Shown here: positions 29,120 to 41,890 of the stretch, in pieces | Numbering within the stretch: the first letter of the stretch is position 1 | Layout of the letters: each line of letters starts with the position of its first letter | Assembly: GCA_022496805.1 (NCBI GenBank) | Contig: CM040091.1 | Span: forward strand, 10,778,336 to 10,842,335 | Source of the DNA: Pohlia nutans | Lineage: Eukaryota; Streptophyta; Bryopsida; Bryales; Mniaceae | Direction: 5' to 3' | DNA length: 64,000 nucleotides | Position numbers and translations under genes: made by a program | Notes under the pieces: generated by a model | The model's database searches: none | The model's input: only the letters and a program-made list of their open reading frames with translations | What the model was told of the DNA's origin: nothing

Positions 29120-31840
29120 ATGCTGTGGATGACTGATTTTCCGGTGATGCCGGGTAGGTTCTGGACAGCACTCGGGAGGGTGATTGGTGTGGTGCTATGT
29201 ATTACCTCGTCGCCGAATGGATTTTTTTTCATTGAGGTGGAGAGCGAGGACCCGACTCCGATGAAGTACAGGTTGCAGAGGGAGTTGATAATGGCACCGG
29301 TCCCGCACAACCTGCTTGATCGTGTTCTCGCGATGAAGATGGTGCGTTCGTTGCAGAGGGAGTGGGAGGCCATTCCAAAGGAGTTGAGGATGGCACGTGA
29401 GGCTTCTGTCATGAAGTGTATGCCATTGGGCCCCGAGGAGATGCTTCGTGCGAGGCGCCGGTTTCTAGAGCATCAGGCGTATGACTTGTTGAGGGAGCGT
29501 GCCTCCTTGGAGGCTGCAGTGGAGCAACCTCCACCTGTTCCGGAGAGTACCGACCCCTTGTATAGGGTGCTTGCGGCTCCTGTCAATGTGGATTGGGTGC
29601 CAATGGCAGAGCGCAGAACAGGACGGCCTACGGTGGGAGCACCGGTGGATGATTTGGTTCCGGAGCCCTATCTTGTACCGCAGGCGTCTGCACCACAGAG
29701 GAAGAGGAGGAGGCTACAACGAGTGTCAAGGGCTGTGACACCACCATTGCAGGCAGGTGCAGAGGACGAGGCTGATGATATTGATGATGCTTCGTCAGAG
29801 GAGGAGATTGTGGAGGGTGCACGTCGAGGCATGACACGGAGGAGGAGGTTGGTGTTTCTGAAGGAGGATGAGCTTTGGGCGGGTTACATTTGGGGAGCGG
29901 ATGCGATATTTAATGTCCAAGTGCAGAACATCCGTGCAGTGGAGAATCCTAAGACGAACCACCGCGTGTTGACTGGAACGAGGGTGATGGACATGTATCG
30001 ACGGTTGAGGGGGAAAGACAAAGAGTTGATCAGTCCGTTGACTTTGAGGCCCATCAGATACATTGTGGAGGGTACGGGGTCGCACGGTGAGAGCCGGAGG
30101 AGGGAAGTGCCATTCTCGGAGGATAATGCAGTTCGGGAGTTTGAGGCTGCGTATTTGCACTATGCGGAGGCGGTGTCTGGACATGGAGTTCTTGGTTCTA
30201 GGGCAAATTGGTTGGAGAACAACATCATTTGGGAGCCAGTGGATGGGCAGCACATTGTTCAGGCTTGCATGGAGGCCAAGATCGAGTGTGATGCGGGGTT
30301 ACTATCAGAGGAGGAGTACCGTGAGGTGTTTGCAGTACGGAAGGCCAAGTTTGTGGTGTACAAGGATCCGCATTTGTACATCGATGCTTCAGTGAGGATC
30401 AATGCCAAGGAGTTCGAGAGACAGTTCTACACCTTGATGGTGGAGGACCTCATGAAGCTCCGGGCTATATGGATTGCGTGTGGAAGACCGGATCAGTATG
30501 AGCAAGACGACGATGAGCGGCGGGGTCGGGCGTTGATGATGGCCGCGAGTGCACTGCATCTGACTACAAGCATGAAGGACAACAAGGTGGGCTTGGCGAC
30601 ATTGTCGAAGCAGATGGTAGACCATACCCGTCATGCATGGCACAGGGACGAAGAGTGCTATGAGGCAGTATTGCAGGTGTGTTCGGATTCCGAGAGCGGG
30701 TTCTTGTGGTTCAGCAAGGAGGACGAGAAGAAATGGAGAGATTATGCGTCCAAACACAGTTTGGATGTCACCGTGGACGTGCGAGCGGGGCGGAAGAGGA
30801 TGGAGAAGAACTGGCTCAGACCATTGTCGAGGATTCCAGTTGGGCAGTATCTCCGGGTGGCGAAGGACTTGGCAACACAGCCAGTGCAGGGAGGGAGCCG
30901 GGCTACGCAGAAGTACTACTTCAACGGCAACAACAACCCCAATCCACCGAAGGAGACTTTGGCGTGGGTGGCTGATCGGATGCAGCGGAGGGAGGCGGTA
31001 CGGAATGCGTTGAGGTGGTTGATAGTGAAGGACCGAGAGCGCCCGGTACCGACGATGGAGGAGTTCTTTGTCATTCCAGTGGGACGATATGGAGGGGAAC
31101 GTGGGGAGGTCCTGCAGGAGCTTGGGGAGAATATCGAGACGGATATGAAGAAAGCTTGGGCTAGTCCATTGGTCCGTGCGGTGGGAGCGTTGGAGAAATT
31201 GGATCCCCTCATACCTCCATTGATCAGACAGCACTACACGGACATAGCGACCGGTGGTCGTGGATACCGAGGGCATGCCCGAGATGTTGGAGATCTCGGA
31301 GCAGCGCGATGGGACTGGCAGTTTCGTTTACCCATCAGGAGGGGAGGCCATGCTTTGAGAATGCTTCCGGTGCGAGGTCGAGGGGGTTTTTTCACGGAGG
31401 AGCACCTGGAGCTTGGGGAACCATGCTTATGGATTATTGATTGCAGACGGGGATCATCACAGGGGGAGGATAAGGCTTGGGGAGATGACGATTATGCACA
31501 TGTGATGGAGAGGTTGCAGAGGTGGATGACGGGTATTTACAAGTGGAACGTCATTTTTTTATTGCCACCCGGAGTGCACTTTGAGGAGCGGTTGCGCAAC
31601 ACCTTGCACGTACCAGAGGAGAGCCGGTGTTTTGGAGGAGTGTGGGTGTTTGAGTCAGGTGCGATCAGCGGATATGAGCATGATCTGAGGCACGAGGGGA
31701 GAGTGGTGCGAGCAGTACAGGCTATTGGAGGTGTGGCAGTCGTGTTGGTGCATGCTAGCGGGTCCAGGGCATCTCAGAATGTTCGAAAGGGGACGGGGGA
31801 GCTTCCTACTGTGTTCATGGACTCCTGGACTGAGGCCTGA
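29120..31840 (+). CDS. Long unknown protein, first part (906 codons)
   Basis: Frame from ATG 29120 (MLWMTDFPVM) to TGA 31838. An alternative, longer start is ATG 29047 (MAPNVVSEYREHGWW), which reads sensibly until a stop at 29131 and would need one frameshift to join. I recognise no family. It is rich in basic and acidic residues, with RKRRRL and RRRRL clusters in the first third that could be nuclear signals. Near the end, LWIIDCRRGS..., then NVIFLLPPG, loosely resemble the D/NPP(Y/F) region of amino-methyltransferases, but the catalytic motif itself is not present; this is a weak guess. The frame continues beyond the stop (next entry). It could be a mobile-element gene. Confidence 0.6.
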   Translation: MLWMTDFPVMPGRFWTALGRVIGVVLCITSSPNGFFFIEVESEDPTPMKYRLQRELIMAPVPHNLLDRVLAMKMVRSLQREWEAIPKELRMAREASVMKCMPLGPEEMLRARRRFLEHQAYDLLRERASLEAAVEQPPPVPESTDPLYRVLAAPVNVDWVPMAERRTGRPTVGAPVDDLVPEPYLVPQASAPQRKRRRLQRVSRAVTPPLQAGAEDEADDIDDASSEEEIVEGARRGMTRRRRLVFLKEDELWAGYIWGADAIFNVQVQNIRAVENPKTNHRVLTGTRVMDMYRRLRGKDKELISPLTLRPIRYIVEGTGSHGESRRREVPFSEDNAVREFEAAYLHYAEAVSGHGVLGSRANWLENNIIWEPVDGQHIVQACMEAKIECDAGLLSEEEYREVFAVRKAKFVVYKDPHLYIDASVRINAKEFERQFYTLMVEDLMKLRAIWIACGRPDQYEQDDDERRGRALMMAASALHLTTSMKDNKVGLATLSKQMVDHTRHAWHRDEECYEAVLQVCSDSESGFLWFSKEDEKKWRDYASKHSLDVTVDVRAGRKRMEKNWLRPLSRIPVGQYLRVAKDLATQPVQGGSRATQKYYFNGNNNPNPPKETLAWVADRMQRREAVRNALRWLIVKDRERPVPTMEEFFVIPVGRYGGERGEVLQELGENIETDMKKAWASPLVRAVGALEKLDPLIPPLIRQHYTDIATGGRGYRGHARDVGDLGAARWDWQFRLPIRRGGHALRMLPVRGRGGFFTEEHLELGEPCLWIIDCRRGSSQGEDKAWGDDDYAHVMERLQRWMTGIYKWNVIFLLPPGVHFEERLRNTLHVPEESRCFGGVWVFESGAISGYEHDLRHEGRVVRAVQAIGGVAVVLVHASGSRASQNVRKGTGELPTVFMDSWTEA

Positions 31841-33436
<1,596 letters not shown>

Positions 33437-33688
33437 TTGTAATACGAGGGGAATGGGGAAAATGCGGTTGAAAGATAGTAAAATGTTGGATATTTATTGC
33501 ACTTTTGAAGGGGTTTTATGAAAGACACTTTGCAAACTTAAAAAATTGTATGAAATTCACATATTTATTATTGAAAATCCGTAATATATTTGATTAATTG
33601 CAATGCACTGCACTTTTCACCATAGACAAAAATCACACCCTTTTTAAAAAAAAAAATTTGATTTCTGAATTTTTTGGCACAATGGGGC
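33437..33688. other. No recognised feature
   Basis: AT-rich spacer after the microsatellite. Confidence 0.5.
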
Positions 33689-33689
33689 C

Positions 33690-33745
33690 CCGAAATGACC
33701 GCACTTGACCAAATGCATAGATAGCGAATTGCGTGTTTTTATTTT
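33690..33745. repeat. Dispersed signature related to the foldback arms
   Basis: GCACTTGACCAAATGCATAG followed by ATAGCGAATTGCGTGTT is nearly the reverse complement of sequence at 52655-52705, and is also present in the right arm of that foldback near 54185. It marks the point where the LINE relic stops. Confidence 0.65.
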
Positions 33746-34558
33746 TTGTGAGGTTTTTGAGGCAAATATCAAATGTTTTTTGGTCGAGATATTCGTGAAG
33801 GGGTTTGGAGGCGTTTCCTCTTTTGTCTATAACAAATCCGTGGCGAGTTCATGCCAAGGGTATTGCCTGACTCCGCATGTGCAGTGGATTTCGTGGTCCG
33901 GTTGATAGTAGCATGTTGGGACGGTGGGGCGGTTTGAGATTGATTGTTGATTGTGTATTTCCAAGGCAATATCTTCGGGGTTTGTTAATATATTGTTATA
34001 TTTGTCAAAAATGTAGTCAAGAAGAAGGGTTTCTTGATTTTTAAAAACGCCTTTGTCGATTTTTTAGGGCTCTTGTCATATAGCTGTCTATATTTTGCTA
34101 TGGCTTCTCTAACACATGATTGCGTATATTGTGTGGTAATTTTTCTAGCTTGTTTGTTAGCGGTTTTGGCGAGTTCTGCTAATTTTTGGATCCAGTCTTG
34201 TATGTCAGTTTCTTGGGGAGGTGGTGGGGGGATGTTGAGGTGGGGGTATTGCTGTAGTTTATTGATTATTGGATGGGTTTTCCAATTGGAGTTGTGTTTG
34301 GTTATATATATTGTTTTACGGAAGAGGTCATATGCGGAGATGTGTTTTACATTTTTTTTTGTAGTTTTCTAGGTAGAAATCCTCCTTGTTGGGTTGTTCG
34401 GTTTGTGAGGGTTCAGGGTTGGGGGTGGTAGGGCACTACAAGTTTGTTGAATTTTATCACAGATTTGTTGTATAATGTGGTCCAGTGCTGTGCATGCCGC
34501 TGGCCATTGTGGTGCGGTTAGTTGGTCATTTGTGAGGAGGGTAGTTAATTCATTTATG

Positions 34559-35422
34559 TTAAGCCTTAACTTCCTGAACCATTTTCAGCGCGTTTTAGAC
34601 CCTGATTTTTTCGATTAGGGATACATGTTGCTCAAACTTATGTAGTTCACTTTTTTACAAAATCAACCATAAGATCTTGTGGATATGCAAGTCACCTTCA
34701 TCTTTACAAAGTTTGGTGTCAATTCGAGTTATAGGTTGCTTGGATGGGACACAAAAGTGAAGGGTACTCCAAGAAATTCATTGTTTTCTCACTGCAAAAA
34801 ATGAACTTTGACCAACTCTCTTGGACACATACTATTTTAGAAAGCTAGTGCTGACTAGAATAATGAAGATAATCAAGTTCCCTACGCATGACAACAAGTT
34901 TTGTATTTTTAGGATTAAAAATGAGTGAAAAAGAGGCCTAGACATGACATCCATTTTTACGAATTCACTTGTGGCTTTGAGAGAAATCTTACAAATTCCT
35001 ACAAATGTGATCTTCCATTGCAAAATCAGACACGGTAGGTTGAAAGTACACAAAAGAACACATATAGTAGGAAAAAGAATTTTGGAAAAAAGGTGAAATC
35101 CAAGTGCAAGATTTGCATTTCATTAGCTACAGCCACCCACAAGCCGCCTTGCCCAACTGGAATACGTGGCAACTCGTCATTCGCCTGTCACTCTTTTTTG
35201 TTGACTTTTCTTCCTCAGTTTTGTGACCACCCAGCACTTTTGGATTTTTGTAAAATTGACAATGTGCATTTCTCCAAATCAGACTACACCATTGGATAGC
35301 TAACTCGTTTCTACACAAAATTGGCCCAAATTTTGAATCATTCGGGCACTCCTTGCTCAAGATATTTTCAGTTCTAAAAATAGAACGACCCATTTTAGGT
35401 CGCCCAGGAAGTTAAGGGTTAA
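34559..35422. mobile_element. TTAA-flanked element nested in the LINE, 864 bp
   Basis: Left TTAAGCCTTAACTTCCTG, right CAGGAAGTTAAGGGTTAA: terminal repeats match over about 14 bases inside the TTAA. Removing the element plus one TTAA rejoins the minus-strand LINE frame without a shift (EVNALNINELTTLLTN across the join). This directly supports a TTAA target duplication. Confidence 0.88.
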
Positions 35423-35808
35423 GGGCATTTACTTCATAGAAGGCTTGTTTGAACATTTCTATGTTAGTTTGTAGTATAGAGTTTAAGATTCTAGGCGTTG
35501 TGGGAAGTTTTGTTGGGTTAGGTCTAGATAGTAATGTATTGGGGGGAAATATGAAGTGTGACAGGGGAGTGGTCTGAGTTCAAGGTATGGTTATTATTTA
35601 TAGAGGATGCAAATAGGTTGTTGTTGGGTGTTCTGATGTAGTAGCCATCTATTAAGCTAGTTTGGCTAAAATTTTGTCCTTCTTGTCGGGAATAATTGGA
35701 TTAATTGCTATTGGTGAGGATGTATGTGAGTTGTAGACTGTTTGTGAATTCTTGCCATTCTAGGTCTTCTGCTTGGGGTGGTGAGAGATGAGAGCTCGGG
35801 GGAGTCAC

Positions 35809-36031
35809 TGTCAAGAATTTAGATAACTATGAGAGAACAAATATAGGGTGTCTTTTATTCATTTGAGATAAAAATTATAAATTTATAGAAGTAATATAGG
35901 GTGTTTTAAAACTATTTGGAGAATATTCTTAGAATACACCCTAAATATACCATAAATAGTAGAATATTCCAATTACTTTATAGCCCTCTATTAAATACCC
36001 TTTGTACGCTCATATGTACTCAAAATTTACA
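35809..36031 (-). mobile_element. Probable solo LTR nested in the LINE
   Basis: On the minus strand it runs TGTAAATTTTGAG...AAATTCTTGACA (223 bp), with TG...CA termini, a possible TATA region (CTATAAATTTATA) and AATAAAAG downstream of it. It separates the two endonuclease pieces. I do not see a clean 5-base target duplication. Confidence 0.5.
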
Positions 36032-36700
36032 CTAAGTGACCTCCCCGAGGATGAGAGTCATTGTGTCCGCCTATTAGTGCAATATCTTTGTTAAAGTCAC
36101 CACAAATGATGTAGGTGTGGTTGTCTATTTGTAGTGTGATCGTTTGTTTGATGAGAGGTATGTATGGGGTATCTTCAGTGTGCAAGGGTATGTACATATG
36201 TATGAGAAGCTAGGGTTGAAAAAAGAGGTTTTAAATTTTGATTATTTGTAAGTATAGTGATATGTTAAACGGGGAGGGGATTTTTGTAATGTTACCCGGG
36301 TATGCATAGTTTTGATTAATGAGAGTGAGTAACCCACTTCTTGCAGGTTTATATGGCATTCGTTGTTGTATGCATCTGGTGAGTGTTTGTTATTGAATAT
36401 TAGTTTATATTTGGCAAATAAGTTTTGTATGTATTTTGTGGATTTTGTTGCGGTTAATTTGGTTTTTTGTATAGTAATGATAGCATACGAGTTTGGGGTT
36501 GTGTTAAGGGGAAGCGTGCCAGGGGTAGATGGCATGGTTTTGTGAGAGGATATATGTGTGTTGGCCTAGGTAGTGGCTTGGGCGAGTATAGGCATATGGA
36601 CATGTATATGAATATGAGCGGGTATAAGGGTACGGGCGGGTATAGGGACAGAGGATTGGGGCAAGGTGGAGCAGGTGTTGAAGAAGGCAGGGTATAGATA

Positions 36701-37428
36701 GTTGTGGGAGGTTTGTTTTTAGGGCGGTGTGTAGAGCCAGGTGGATGTGAATTGGGATGGGAGGGCTAAGGTTAGTGGGGATTAGTGTTAGTAAAATCAG
36801 TTGTAATTTGTGGTAAGGGGATGTGTATTTTGAATGGGGACAAGGTGGGCTATAGGCTTGCTTTGGTTGGGATGGTATGTTAATATAGTAAAGTGATGGT
36901 AGTGGAGTTTAATGTAAACAGGGTGATGTCTTGTCAGTGGAGATTGTTTGATTTAGACAGGGATTTTGTGTGTGGAGAAGTGAAAACCCTGAAGCACTGG
37001 CTTGTGGTGGTCGTCATGTCGATTTGTGGGACGATGGCGATGGCGTTAGCGTTGTCGTCGATTCATCGAATTGTACGCACCAAAATTCATGGCTGCGTTT
37101 CTTAGGTGGGGAACGGCGTAGGCGCCGGCCGGGCTCCTACGTTTTTACCGTGGTGCCAACAAACTTCTATCGGCCGGCTTCCTAAACCGTTCGCATCGAT
37201 CACTTTGGATTCTAAATTGTGCAGAGTAGAAAATGCTTAGAGCCGGTCGTTCGTCAATCACCTTAGACACATCGACGCCAACAAGCAGACCTCCACGCCA
37301 CGCGACTCCTTTCCGACATCGACACAGAAGGCTCTTAACTTTGTGGGCAGCGTTTTTCACTATTGCTGGCACCAGCAGAGGGGTGTTGGGACAGCCGGCT
37401 CACCTAACACGGGATGTCTTACAGGGCC
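36701..37428. other. No recognised feature
   Basis: G-rich then mixed sequence between the LINE and the CACTA element. It may include the 5' region of the LINE up to about 36860. Short frames near 36893-37478 are not convincing. Confidence 0.4.
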
Positions 37429-37431
37429 CCT

Positions 37432-39148
37432 CACTAGTACAAATCATAGTGTTTTGCCACCAAGTTTTGCACCAATAAATTAGTGCATTTTAAATGATGC
37501 ACCAACTTTTGAATTGTAATAAATTGGTGCTTTTGAACACTCTGTCGTAAAACAGAAAAATAATCTACTTCATTACGTTGATATTGCAAATCACGTAATC
37601 CTCTTCAATTTACAAATTCTGAAATATCGTTTTTTTGTGAAATTTGAATGCTGTGAAAAAAATCTGCGCTGCCCGGAAAATTTGGCTCCCCGAAAAAAAT
37701 TCTGGCTGCCGACAGCTACCAAGTCCACTCATCGTCACCACGGTCGACTCTCAACTCCACGTCATCACATGTAGCGATGGGAATCGAACTCAAGACCTCA
37801 TGGGTATGGGCGGAGAGACTATCACCACTTTCCCAACCCACTTCTCATGTTCAAAATGCTTGAAAAATAGGTAATATGCAATTACCAAAAAAATTCAGCA
37901 ATTTACATTGTTTGGTAAAATTTTCAAATGGTCATAACTTTTGCAATACAATACATTTTTTAACGTTTTTTTTTTTCATGGGTAGGTGTTGTAATGAGGA
38001 ATGTACTCCAATAAAAAAAATTAGCAAAACATTTAGGAATTTTTCTCTATTCAATTTAAAGTGACAGCAGAGTTAGAAAAACATGTAGTAATTTTTAAAC
38101 GGTCATAACTTTTGCAATACAATACATTTTTTATCGTTTTTTTTTTTCATGGGTAGGTATTGTAATGAGGAATGTACTGCAATAAAAAAATTTGGAAAAA
38201 AATTTAAGAGATTTCCTATATTCAATTTAAAGTGACAGCAGGGTTAGAAAAACATATAGTAATTTTTAAACCTTTATAACTTTTGCAATACAATACATTT
38301 TTGAACGTTTTTTTTCTCATGGGTAGGTATTGTAATGAGGAATTTACTCCAATAAAAAAATTTGGCAAAAAATTTAAGAGATTTCCTATATTCAATTTAA
38401 AGTGAGAGCATAGTTAGAAAAACAACTAGTAATTTTAAACCTTCATAACTTTTGCAATACAAAACATTTTTGAACATTTTTTCATATATAGATGTTGTGA
38501 AGTGTTTGATGAGGAACTCTTGTATTTTAATAATAAGAGGATATTTTCTTGAAATTCACGTAAAACATAATTCATGTATTTCTCAAATTCACGTAGAACA
38601 GAATTTACGTATTTCTCAAATTTACTTAAGCCATAATTCATGAATTTCTTAAAATTGATATAGGACATAATACATCTATTTTTTATGTTATGTGATACTT
38701 TTCACTAACTGAAAGATGACATGAATATAAATTATCATACTTTGTTGAATCTTTATTATGTATGTTCTTGTAAATAAGAATGTTGTGATAAAAATATGCA
38801 ACATATCCTAAACATAAATTTAATACATACTTGAATAACGTGGTCTTGAATACATGATAAAAGTTTATTATTTCAACAATGACGAATTATTAAATTATGA
38901 AAAATCGGAGTACTAATATGACGTGAAAAATAAAATAAAAATGAATTGGTTATGTGCTTCAATTGGCTTTAAAATTCAACAATATACAAATAATAGACAT
39001 CGAATTGTTAAAACTATCAAATCCATGTAAATTTCACATACAAACATAAATGGAGGTGAGAATGTATTTTTGTCACCAACATTGGTGCTACATAGCACCA
39101 ACATATGAGTTTGGTGTTTTTTGCAAAATGTCATGGTTGGTACTAGTG
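37432..39148. mobile_element. CACTA-type DNA transposon, 1717 bp, nonautonomous
   Basis: Left terminus CACTAGTACAAATCAT, right terminus ATGGTTGGTACTAGTG (reverse CACTAGTACCAACCAT). The 3-base target duplication CCT is present on both sides (37429-37431 and 39149-39151). CACCAA motifs recur inside both ends, like CACTA subterminal repeats. There is no transposase. The interior holds a 171-bp tandem repeat. Confidence 0.85.
37890..38490. repeat. 171-bp tandem repeat inside the CACTA element
   Basis: The landmark CATAACTTTTGCAATACAATAC recurs at about 37933, 38104, 38275 and 38444: spacing 171, 171 and 169. There are about 3.3 units. Each ends with AATTTAAAGTGA(C/G)AGCA and TTAGAAAAACA. Confidence 0.9.
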
Positions 39149-39151
39149 CCT

Positions 39152-39996
39152 TTAGGACCCCATTTTTCTTCTATAACGACCTTGTTCAAGCCAAACATGT
39201 TGTCAAGTCACTTATATTTAATTTACACCATTAAGGCCATGTAGTATGTATGAATAACTACTTTACATCCATACCACTATTTCTGGATCTTTTGAGATTA
39301 GGCATATTTGCCACTGGTATCATTAGACGTGATCGCAAAGGACTTCCAAAGATTTTATGTGATAAGGGGAAATCAAAGAATCAAAGAGGTAATAGCAATT
39401 GGCGCATGCAGTACTGTAGAAAAATTTGTTCTGTTGTGTGGTTTGATAGAAAGCCTGTGATACTTCTTTCTACTCACGCTCGTCTTTTGGCATCATCGGG
39501 CACACCAATATATGTCAGGTGGCGTCGAGGTGGTGTGCGCATGAAAGTTCCAATTTCACCAATGCACAAAGAATACCACAATTTCATGCGTGGTGTTGAT
39601 GTTGCGGATCAACAGAATGACATGTACACAACATTAACCCGGAGCCATAAATAGTGGCGTCGGGTTTTCTACTTTCTCTTGGACACCGTGGTCGTCAATG
39701 CCTGGATTGTGCATTCCGAAATCTCTTATTGGTTGGGAAAAAAGGCTATCACGCATTTGCAATTACAAATGCAACTTGCACAAGAACTATACGCTACTTG
39801 AGGTGCTGCTAGCTGCAGTTATTCTATCTTTGATTCAAACATTGTCGGTGATCATTGGCTGGTCCGCGTCCGGGTCCGCAATCAATGTCTCGTCTCTACG
39901 CACAGATCGTCTACTTATTGCCCAGATTGTGGAGGCTTGTTTATATGCATGGGCAGATGTTACAGAGACACACATCCAAAGATGAGGAGGATCTAA
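39152..39996 (+). pseudogene. piggyBac transposase relic (C-terminal part)
   Basis: One frame can be followed with three stops: TAA near 39232, TAG at 39652-39654 and TGA at 39799-39801, ending with TAA 39994. Visible family landmarks: GHVVCMNNYFTSIPLF (third catalytic region, with Asn where Asp-Asn is usual); IIRRDRKGLPK; WFDRKPVILLST; EYHNFMRGVDVADQQNDMY; WRRVFYFLLD directly after the TAG, where the family has KWW; and a C-terminal cysteine-rich finger STYCPDCGGLFICMGRCYRDTH. The N-terminal half is missing, and the CACTA element abuts it on the left. Dead copy. Confidence 0.88.
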
Positions 39997-40141
39997 GAAA
40001 GTCGTCATTTCAAAGAAGGAAACTTGATCATTCTCCGTTGAAGTGGTTTTTTTCTTCTATTTGTTGTCTTCTTTTTTTTTTTCTTTTTTTTTTCGAAAAC
40101 ATCAATTCCCTCTATTTCCTTTTATTGATTTCTTTTTCTAG

Positions 40142-40300
40142 AGACATATTAACACATGTAAAGTTACTATATAAAATTATTGAATTTTTAGAATTAAAAG
40201 TTAATAAATTCTAACCCCTATAGACACACTAACACATATACAGTTACCAAGTACAATTATGGAATTTATAGAATTAAAAATAAATAAATTTTAACCCTTA
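40142..40300. repeat. Two-copy tandem repeat of about 80 bp
   Basis: AGACATATTAACACATGTAAAG... to TTCTAACCCCTATA is followed by a diverged second copy, AGACACACTAACACATATACAG... to TTTTAACCCTTA. Confidence 0.8.
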
Positions 40301-41890
40301 AGATAAAAAAATTCAAGTGCGCAAGTGCTATGGAAGAACCTATTGAACCTTTGAGGCTTGCCATAATTCAAGAATTTGAGACTTACTGTCTTACTTATGT
40401 ATACGTTGCAGTCAGTGCATAGTAGCTGCACGGTTGACAAAGGAGTCAACTACTGACACACAAACATTTTATAGAAAGAACTAAAAAGTTTTTTCATGGG
40501 CACTTTTGGAAGATTTCACAATTGTCGGGCATCGTTTCCTCTTTGTACAAAGACACTGCTATAAATTCTCCATTAGCATTTGATAAACCGAGCATTTTGA
40601 GTTTTGACTTTTTCTCTTAAATAAGTTCAATCGATGCCAAAAGCGTACAAATCATTCTTAGCTCTAATAGGTCCATTTCTATTCCATAACAAGACGTATA
40701 TCATAACAATAAGTTCTACTGTTTTGTACTGTTCTAAATTTCAAGCTTCGGTTTTGTCTCATCAAGAGTGGATTCTTGGTGATATCATCCGCTAATGATA
40801 GGCATCAAGCTTATGTGCAATATTAGTACATGTATGGTAAGGAATTTCTGTCTATTGCTACTGAAATTCCCCTTTTCGATAACATGCTCCCAAGGTCAAC
40901 TTTGAATGACGTTGGTCAATGTTGAATCTGAACCTCCTATTGAATTTCACCTATCATAATTTTGCTTGCAATCAATACCTTTCTAATCAAAGCACGAACG
41001 GAATCAATTTTTGCTTAAAAAGTTTTAATGTACACCGAGATATTAGCTGCACATGATTTTATTACGGTAATGAGTTCCACAGGAGTTTCGAAGCACGACC
41101 ATACACTCCAACGATTAAGAGTCAATGAGTAGTAATTAAAAGTGAGTTTAAATGTGTAAGTGTCATGGTAAATGTTAGTGATGGTTTAATGGTGATAATG
41201 GAAAATATATAGTGGCGATAATAGGTAATGAGGTTAGTGAGGGTGAATAGGGTAGTTAGATTGTATGATTAAGTTGTTGGTTGTTGTGATATGATGTATG
41301 TTGGATGTGACAGAGAGTGCTAGTAAGCGATGGGTGCACTGTAGTGAGTCTGAGATTAGTAATTTAAGATTGAGACAGATCATGAAGAATGGAGAGTAGA
41401 TGGGTGAGAAGTGTGAGGAAGGCCTATAGAATGTAGAGACTAGTGAGTAAATGATATACTGAAATGGGGACTAGATCAAGTTGGGAGATTAGTGTGATTG
41501 TCGGAGTGTACATCATGGTAGAGGCAAAAAATTTAAATTATTGTATCATTGTGGGAGTGAGAAATGGGAAACACTGAGATGACGTGTTTTGTTGAGTATA
41601 CTCTATATGTAGTAATAACTTGTAAGTGGTTGATACGGATGTGACTGTAGGAAAAATCTAAAAAGAATAAAATATGAATATAGTGGGTGAAAGCTAAGGT
41701 GAAGGAAAAGGAAATATGGTGGAGAAAACCCAAAGGAATTAATAATAAAAAATAGTGGTAACTAACCATGTGGGTTGGTGTTGCTCGATTGTCCGAAGAT
41801 TGTAGGGAGACCATCGACGGGTCCGTTGTTGAGAGTAAAAAAAATGTCACTCATTTTATCTCTATACGAGCGCGATGCAGAGGTTAATAA
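40301..41890. other. No recognised feature
   Basis: AT-rich, with a stretch of G/T-rich plus strand (41100-41520). I see no gene, repeat edge or RNA gene. Confidence 0.5.

Larger units (their letters stand above)
33750..36700 (-). mobile_element. Non-LTR retrotransposon (LINE) relic, 5' part of ORF2
   Basis: Read on the minus strand, pieces of an apurinic-type endonuclease can be followed: NSYAIITIQKTKL and YSLSLI in 36242-36535; ICGDFNKDIALIGGHND near 36060-36120 (the GDFN motif); then TSLIDGYYIRTP and LNSDHSPVTLHIS near 35560-35650 (the SDH motif); then the linker toward reverse transcriptase (NELTTLL, YDLFRKTIYITKHNSNWK, SPKKSTKAFLK) in 33950-34558. Upstream, 36540-36700 is Pro-rich on the minus strand. 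The reverse transcriptase is missing: the relic ends near 33750. It carries several stops and frameshifts, a nested TTAA element (34559-35422) and a solo LTR (35809-36031). Confidence 0.75.
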
